This document shows, in pieces, positions 57,833-64,000 of a stretch of DNA of 64,000 nt (position 1 is the stretch's first letter; each line of letters starts with the position of its first letter). The notes beneath the pieces were generated by a model. The model worked only from the letters and a program-made list of their open reading frames with translations. It made no database searches and was not told the origin of the DNA. This DNA comes from Acanthaster planci (lineage: Eukaryota; Echinodermata; Asteroidea; Valvatida; Acanthasteridae), in assembly GCF_001949145.1 (NCBI RefSeq), contig NW_019091362.1:3458430-3522429 (forward strand). The letters run 5' to 3'. A program made the position numbers and the translations under genes.

Positions 57833-60800
57833 GTAGTTTTTTTTTTAACCAGAAAAACATTGCCCACGTTCAAGAAAAAAAGAAATTGAAATGTAGGCCT
57901 ACATGTTCATTATCTACATTGTACATGTAATTGTGGAACATAAGTTGTTATTGAGATAATCCTTGGCTTTGGATAGTTGCACTACAGTGTATACTGTTTG
58001 ATTACAATTAATTTCGGCAGTTGATGTTACCAATAATAAAATAAAGAAATTTCTGAAAATTTGGGGTAGGAAGGGAGGTCATTTTTTGGGGTTTTTTTGC
58101 ACGAACCTATGTTAACCTGTGCGCACGCGGGGTTTGCTCCCACCAAGAGGACTTTGTTGGTAGTCTCGCTATTCAGCTTCAACAAGTGTCAACACAAGTT
58201 GTTATGATTATTATTTATTCGGCCATTGCACATATAGCAGCATCATAGTAGCGTCAACAAAGCATCAACAACTTGAACATACCCTCTAAATGTTTCAAAG
58301 TGGTTTTATCATATTTTAAATATTTAACACGTTCTACTGTGTAAGATAAATGGAATTTTATTCCATATTCACGCAGGAAAACTTTTTTTTTTGCGATGTA
58401 TGGGGTCTGCCATCTTTCTTTTCTCAGCCGTCAACAAGTCCACACACGATGGTGGCCAGTTTGGCTACATGAGCAGAACTGACTTTGCCGCTCAAATTTC
58501 CAGACTCAAATATCATTTTAGATAAATATGATATATTGCATATATCTGTAGATGTCTAATTAATATACATATAATTTTTTGCATAAGTATGAGGCTAGTT
58601 GACGCTAAATAGCAAGACCCCATCGTTGGTTTGTAAAATATAGTCGAGATTGTCCAAACCACAGTGCTTCAGTTGGGCAGCCCAACTATAGCTGGCAAAT
58701 TTCTGAAAGAAATCTCTCTACCTTTTTCAATACAGCCAAAAGTTTATGCAGCTCATACCATGTCGCACTCAACATAACTCATCAAAAATATGCCAACCTA
58801 GTATATCATCCATATCACAATAAAACTTGTTTCTGCAAGCACGAGTTGCTGATATGAATGAAACGACGTTGGCATGTACTATGGCACCCACTGGCACTCT
58901 GTGCCATAGTTGGGCCGGCCCAATACGTGGTGGGTCAACTTAACTAAAGCAACAGAGTTCAGTTGAGACAGACACTATGGTTGTTGTGTCACAAAATATG
59001 CCATCTCTTGTTTTCCTACTGAGCAGATACTCAATTCAGGGAGCTGTGGTTGAGTGTTCGAAACTCAAAGATCTTATTAGGTGCTCAAGGAAAGATGAAT
59101 CTCCAGTGTTATCCTTTAAGATGGAAGAAAGAAATAGGAATGGGTGTGTTTTGGGGTCATGCGTGGCTGATCACCAGGTAACGTGTCATATCAGTCCTTA
59201 TATCAGACAGTAATCAGTCTGCGTTTATCAAGATAGCCTGAAAGATGTCTTATATTTTTCTTTTTCCCATCAAGTTCACGAGCAGCAACCAGGTGAAAAG
59301 CGGGCATTTTCTGCCAGAGTGCAAGGAGTCTATGGAACGCCAAGAAAGAAATATGTACCAGAAGAGGTAAGGAGATTGTGGCACTATTTTATACTGGGAC
59401 AGGTGTCAGGTGGGCTTTGAGGCCTCAGAATCCACTATCGTCAATCATTTGCCAGAGCCGTTCTAAATAGTACCATTATGTATGAACTTGTTGCTTTAGA
59501 TTTTTGGAGGGAGTTGGGATTTTGGGAAGTTGAAGTCCAAAGTCAGTAACAATAGTGAAGGACGGGGCTTTCGTGAAAAGAAATCAATAGGCCACTGCCT
59601 GCAGCCCTAATGCAGCAGCTGCATAGAGCAGCGTAGGACTGTATTAAGCCAATTTATCAAGAGTAGAGTAATATGGTGGCATAAACACAGATAGAGGAGA
59701 ACCAGATCGATAGGTAAGTGGACTCTCTGATCAAAACACCAGTCGTTTGTCACTTGGAAATTGAATTAATTAGTTGAAGTGAATAGGGACTGCTATCTTA
59801 ATTGATTTGGATGGATGGAATCATTTGGAAGACAGGCACGGGAGTGCGCTTAATAAATTGTGTCGGGGAGTTGAGAACTCTGGGGAATTGATGGAGACTT
59901 GTAATGACTGAAGTCACTTGAGGGATACTTGGGTGACCACTGAGTGGTGAATAAATCAGGTTGATAATGTACCAGTACATGTAGTCTTGATTGATTTAAA
60001 TATGTGGGTGTCCAGTCCTGATGTCAAGAAGAGGTGCGTGTATCTGGTGGTAATGGATGTCATAGAGGGTGAGGGAGATCGCTTGCTTTTGGGGGGAACA
60101 AGAAAGAAAAAGAAAAAGTGAGAGAAACAAGGGGGGAGAGGGAATGAAATTGACCAATTTGCAAAAAATTCAACCGCCTTCCAGCGTTTGTGATTTGTCA
60201 GTTTGCTGCTTAGAAAACATCTTGCCGCTCCCTATAAAAATCTTGGTGATGCCCATGCTGATGGCGATTATGGGCACTTTCAGCTATGCAGTAATTAACA
60301 TTGCTCCATCATAAGGGTGTTTTTTTGTTTATGCTTTTCATTTTTTTTCTTGATTGGTTAACACACTACCTGTTTTTGTGTACGTACTTGAAACAAGTCG
60401 CGTATGCATTTATTTTGTAACATTAATTTAATTGGTGGTATTGTACGGTGTATATGGTCCAGTTGTAATTTGTCATCTTCTGTTGATATTCGTTGTCATT
60501 CTACATGCTTGTGTGATCCTGGAAAACAGTTTTTATCATACACCTTTCAGGTTTGGTTTGTAGTTTTTTTGGGGGGGAGGTCTGTGTACATTGTTTTCCT
60601 AATAATTAAAGTCGTGAACAGAACCTCATAAGAGTAAATGTAGCAGAAATGCAGAACTTCCAGAAATAACCTTTACATGATTTTCCTCAAAGGTTCTTAA
60701 CCCACAGTAACTCACTGTAAGCCCATTTAAGCATCAGGATATTGTAAAAAAAAATCTTATCTGATTTGCAGTCCTTGATTGATGCATGATGATAACTCAC

Positions 60801-63800
60801 AGTATGCCTGAACCCCTAAATCATCAATTATTTACATTTATTTCTTACTCCCTAAGCTCAAGAATGGGCCATAAATTAGTAAGTTGGAATTTTTATGGGA
60901 GGCATAATCCCATCTTACAGAATGCTGTAGTGCTCAGGGTATATTTGCCAACTTCTTTTTGTACATGTATTTGCTATTGCCCCTGTTTGTTTGCAAACAG
61001 TGTACAGAGTCAGGACTCCCCTATTCTTTGCTATTAGAGACTCCCTTTCTGAAGCCTAATCCTCTTCAAATTATCTCACACTAAGTCTGGCTGGTGTGCA
61101 GCCAGGCAAACAAGACTATAAAAGTAGGAAGCCAGTGTGTATTTATTAACCACTAGATGTATGTGGACCCAGGCTGTCAAAATCAATACTTGTTTGTGCC
61201 TCCACAAAAGCACCATTTACCTGCCGTGAATTTTTCATGACTGTTGCCCAGTTGAGGAAGCAAACCTAGTTGATGTTTTCATGGTAGTTAACATGATTTT
61301 CAGCTACGCAAATGTTAACACCTTGATGCTGAAAACCATAACGCTTACGGAAAAAAAATCAATGTGCAGTTCCCCTTTTTATCATGTCCCTTGCAACCAT
61401 TTTTGACGTGCATTTAGTTTTCTGAAAGTTTTGGTCCATTTTATGTTGCTCTCTTGGGGATAGAGGCAGTTGAGGGCAAGGATCTTAGCTGTCTCATTGC
61501 CGATCTCTTTGACACTTGGCATGCAAATGAAGGCATCTGTTTCAAGTGTACATTTGGACCTGTGAAGTTTTAATTCAATCTGGGAAAAGGTTCTATATCA
61601 TTGTGGTCATTTTTAATCTTTTGTACTCATGTGAGCACAGTCAGTGGGATACTCGTCTTGGAAAGAAAAGCATTTGCAATAACTTCATATTTCTGATTTC
61701 ATAAAAGTAACGTCAAAGTGACTGTAAGACATCAGTGGAATTAGCCCTGAAGGCTCTACATACCCCCCCCCAAAATAATAATTAATAAATTTCCCGCTTT
61801 TTGGATAAAATTGCAGTTAAAAATTGTTAATTGTTGAATGTTAATGGATTTTCTCAAGAATCATTTAAGAAACTGAGAAAATGACACCAACTAAACTTAA
61901 CTGAAAATCAATTTTTTTGTGTGACCAAAGATCAATACTTTCCATACTTGTCTAATTTTAATTAGACTTTTATTTGATTCGATTCTATTTTTTTTTCAGC
62001 TTTTTGAGATAATCCGGGAGAAGCTAACCACCAGTTTCCATGGTCTCCAGCAACTCTTCCGAGCCAACGACCCCCAAGGCAATAGTACTGTCTCTAAGAT
62101 TGCCCTGACCCGTATTCTGTATCACCTTGTTGGTTATCTGACCAGGGAGGAGGTTCAAAAACTACTAGCTAGGTTAGTCTAAGACAAGTGGAGCATTTAG
62201 CTTTGAGCTGAACACAGTGTAACCTAGTAGAGAGGTTCAAAAACTGCTTGCTGTACGTAGGTTATTTTAAAGACAAATGTAACATTTGGCATTGAGCTAA
62301 ATATGATATAACATAGTAAAAAGGCTCTGAAACTGCTAGTTAGGTTAGTCAAAGATTAGTTGAACATGTTGTTTTGGACCTAATATGTTATGAATATGTG
62401 GGGATGTTCAAAACATCCGTAGTTGAACCCTCAATGCTGTGAACATGTTGTAATGTTGCTCTTACTATGCACAGATTGAATTGAAACCAGGATTTCTAAA
62501 ACACTGACTCTATTCTTTATCAACTCATGCCAGGTTAAAATGTGAAGTTTTAAACAGGTCAACAACTTGGTTTAGTTATTCTGACTTTGATCTGGGCTAG
62601 ATTTGGTCAATGAATGTATGTTCTATGCTTGTTGTTTTGGTATTCCAGGCTGGGACTTGATGAAATGGAGACGGTCTCTTTTGACAATTTTATTGCCTGC
62701 TTCCGTGATAACGAGGTAAATGATACTGCAAATAAATTCATTTCCAATATGTTGGTGTAAGTTTTATTGATAAGAAAGATAATTTTGTTATAATCAATAG
62801 CCACGAGAATAACTTTTAGTTTAATTAACCTTGATTCTTCAGAAGGATGCAAAATTCTGGTATCCCTCGTTGTGTGACTAAAATTCCCATTTGAGACCTT
62901 TTTAGTCAACTAGATGCCCATTGCACTGTACAAATGCATGTGAATGCAGTGCAGACCTGCCAAACCCAGCCACACTCCTTCCTGAGGTCAGGCATTACCA
63001 CACAATAGATTAAAAGGTATTTCAATGAACCTTCGATTCATTTAAAATTTTATTCTATTGTGTGGTAATCCCTGACCCCAGGAAGGAGTACAGCGTGTTG
63101 GCAGGTCTGGCAATGCATCTTCTGGGAAATGCCCTAGAGATGAGCTGATTTGAATGAGACTGTAATTTGCGTCATGTCCATACAAGAGCCAGTAGATCAC
63201 CATGCTTCAGGCTAACGTCGATTAAACTTGTTAAAGGGAACCGAACGTGTCAAAACAACTCACGTAATGCGTCATTGACCTCTCATTAACTCATGACATA
63301 TTGGGACATAAAGTTAGCATATTTGAGTTTTCAAAGGTGATGTGTGTAGATGAAGCCTTCGTGTGTTTTTTTATCAAGGTTTAAAAACTTAGTTGCCATG
63401 CTAATTTGACAAAATGTTTGAAATTAAGCATACACTTAGAATTGTACACACAAACCTCAGGAGAGAGTGTCCTTAAAAAGAGACCATATCTTGTTGAAAA
63501 GTTTCAATTTGTTGTAATAACGTTTGGGATGATACACTAGTGAAGCAGAGTAGACTCCAAATAATAGGCCCTAGCTGACACAGTGACCTGGAGCCCCAAC
63601 TTCCTTCAGATTTCTGTGTCTCACTGAAAATTGCTTGAAAACGCACCTTGTGCTGCAGACTGTAAAGAGGGAGTGGCTGAGTCCCGCAGCAAGGATGGAG
63701 CTGTCAGCCGAACGCAAGAAGAACCACTTGGAGGACCACCTGTGCTTCAAGAAGCCTGTACCTGAGCTGGTGATGGCAACGTATGCCAATGCCCTGCTGA

Positions 63801-63819
63801 AGGAAAAGTGCAGGCACAG
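57463..63819 (+). CDS. EF-hand-domain protein (EFCAB6-like), first five coding exons
   Basis: The coding exons are 57463-57832, 59275-59366, 62000-62172, 62649-62715 and 63659-63819. All splice phases agree and give 287 residues plus two bases, with the 3' end outside the window. Residues 1-123 are polar, basic and probably disordered. A conserved short block GVYGTPRKKYVPEE ends at 154. An EF-hand pair covers about 155-234: LFEIIREKLTTSFHGLQQLF, then the loop NDPQGNSTVSK, then LGLDEMETVSFDNFIACF. Both loops lack the normal position-12 Glu, so calcium binding is doubtful. A charged helical segment ends in ALLKEKCRH. The pattern of degenerate EF-hands resembles EFCAB6-type axonemal or sperm proteins. 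That identity is inference; the EF-hand fold itself is better supported. Confidence 0.75.
57833..59274 (+). other. EF-hand gene intron 1
   Basis: AT-rich intron. It contains TATGGCACCCACTGGCACTC followed by TGTGCCATA, a small inverted repeat near 58879-58907. Nothing else was recognised. Confidence 0.6.
59275..59366 (+). CDS. EF-hand gene coding exon 2
   Basis: The acceptor is CTTTTTCCCATCAAG and the donor is GTAAGG. It encodes HEQQPGEKRAFSARVQGVYG followed by TPRKKYVPEE. Confidence 0.75.
59367..61999 (+). other. EF-hand gene intron 2
   Basis: A 2.6-kb AT-rich intron. Open frames near 60.0-61.0 kb look fortuitous, and the flanking exons join in phase 0 without them. Confidence 0.6.
62000..62172 (+). 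CDS. EF-hand gene coding exon 3
   Basis: The acceptor is ATTTTTTTTTCAG and the donor GTTAGT follows GCT AG (phase 2). It encodes the first EF-hand, ending TREEVQKLLA. The donor end is repeated in the following intron. Confidence 0.82.
62150..62470 (+). repeat. Tandem repeat (82-88 bp) that includes the exon 3 end and its splice donor
   Basis: GAGGTTCAAAAACTACTAGC (62150) recurs as GAGGTTCAAAAACTGCTTGC (62232) and AAGGCTCTGAAACTGCTAGT (62321), with a decayed fourth start near 62403. Downstream blocks GCATTTAGCTTTGAGCTGAA and ACATTTGGCATTGAGCTAAA also align. The first unit is the end of coding exon 3; later units are intronic. Confidence 0.8.
62649..62715 (+). CDS. EF-hand gene coding exon 4
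   Basis: The acceptor is TTTGGTATTCCAG and the donor is GTAAAT. It encodes LGLDEMETVSFDNFIACFRD plus NE, the second half of the EF-hand pair. Confidence 0.82.
62950..63112. mobile_element. Foldback MITE (about 160 bp) in EF-hand gene intron 4
   Basis: The long arms pair: CAGACCTGCCAAACCC, then CTCCTTCCTGAGGTCAGG and ATTACCACACAATAG, mirrored by CTATTGTGTGGTAATC, CCTGACCCCAGGAAGGAG and GGCAGGTCTG. AATGCA lies near both outer ends. Confidence 0.8.
63659..63819 (+). CDS. EF-hand gene coding exon 5
   Basis: The acceptor is CTTGTGCTGCAG and the donor GTGGGT follows CAC AG (phase 2). It encodes a Lys/Glu-rich helix, beginning TVKREWLSPAARMELSAERK and ending LLKEKCRH. Confidence 0.8.
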
Positions 63820-64000
63820 GTGGGTTCTCTCAGTAAAGTGATCGTTAAAACCAGAGAAACATTTTCAGCAAAAAACGGGTTACCATCCAAATTTCATACA
63901 ATGTGTGCAGTGTGTCACTGGTCCCCAGCTGTGAAAGATTTGCATCATGGACCCTTTAAACTGTGTAGGTCTCCTCGAGTCTCTTGTGATGGGTAGGCTG
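63820..64000 (+). other. EF-hand gene intron 5 (runs off window)
   Basis: Begins with the donor GTGGGT at 63820. No further exon was recognised before the end. Confidence 0.6.

Noticed and set aside
1-64000. CRISPR arrays, operons, Shine-Dalgarno sites or a prokaryotic defence system
   Set aside because: Spliced genes with GT-AG introns and eukaryotic transposons show this is animal nuclear DNA, and no regularly spaced repeat-spacer pattern was seen.

Overview
The window reads as genomic DNA of a marine invertebrate deuterostome, most likely an echinoderm such as a sea star. The clues are AT-rich introns of 0.1-9 kb with GT-AG borders, GC-rich coding exons, very frequent TACATGTA-type steps, and many short inverted-repeat transposons, one of which has the GGGGCCAATTTCATAGAGCTGCTT end. 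The species call is inference. Gene identities rest on exon-by-exon translation with matching splice phases. There are three runs of N: a 2-base one, one of about 0.48 kb and one of about 0.77 kb.

Region 1 (1-8.45 kb, minus strand) is MTCH2, the outer-mitochondrial-membrane carrier homologue. Eight coding exons join in phase to give 237 residues. The last C-terminal exon(s) lie before base 1. Region 2 (8.45-14.7 kb) is an intergenic stretch of about 1.8 kb with the two genes head to head, followed on the plus strand by a two-exon galactose-3-O-sulfotransferase (Gal3ST family, 468 residues). Region 3 (14.7-35.4 kb) has no recognised coding gene. It holds transposon relics, a 205-bp tandem repeat and a possible remote promoter/first exon near 23.2-23.5 kb.

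Region 4 (35.4-48.1 kb, plus strand) is a second Gal3ST paralogue. It has three coding exons, 714 residues and an unusually long stem, and its catalytic domain is split by an intron that carries a complete non-autonomous hAT element. Its large first coding intron contains a 1.1-kb tandem duplication that includes a tRNA-derived SINE; the second copy is interrupted by a 1.8-kb insertion. Region 5 (48.1-57.4 kb) has no coding exon and may be a very long 3'UTR ending near a poly(A) signal at 56.24 kb. Region 6 (57.46 kb to the end, plus strand) holds the first five coding exons of an EF-hand-domain protein that runs off the window.

The two sulfotransferases are tandem paralogues predicted to act in the Golgi, using PAPS to sulfate galactose on glycolipids or glycoproteins. 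MTCH2 and the EF-hand gene appear functionally unrelated neighbours. No prokaryote-type system, CRISPR array or rRNA gene was seen. Most short open frames outside these four genes look like chance frames.
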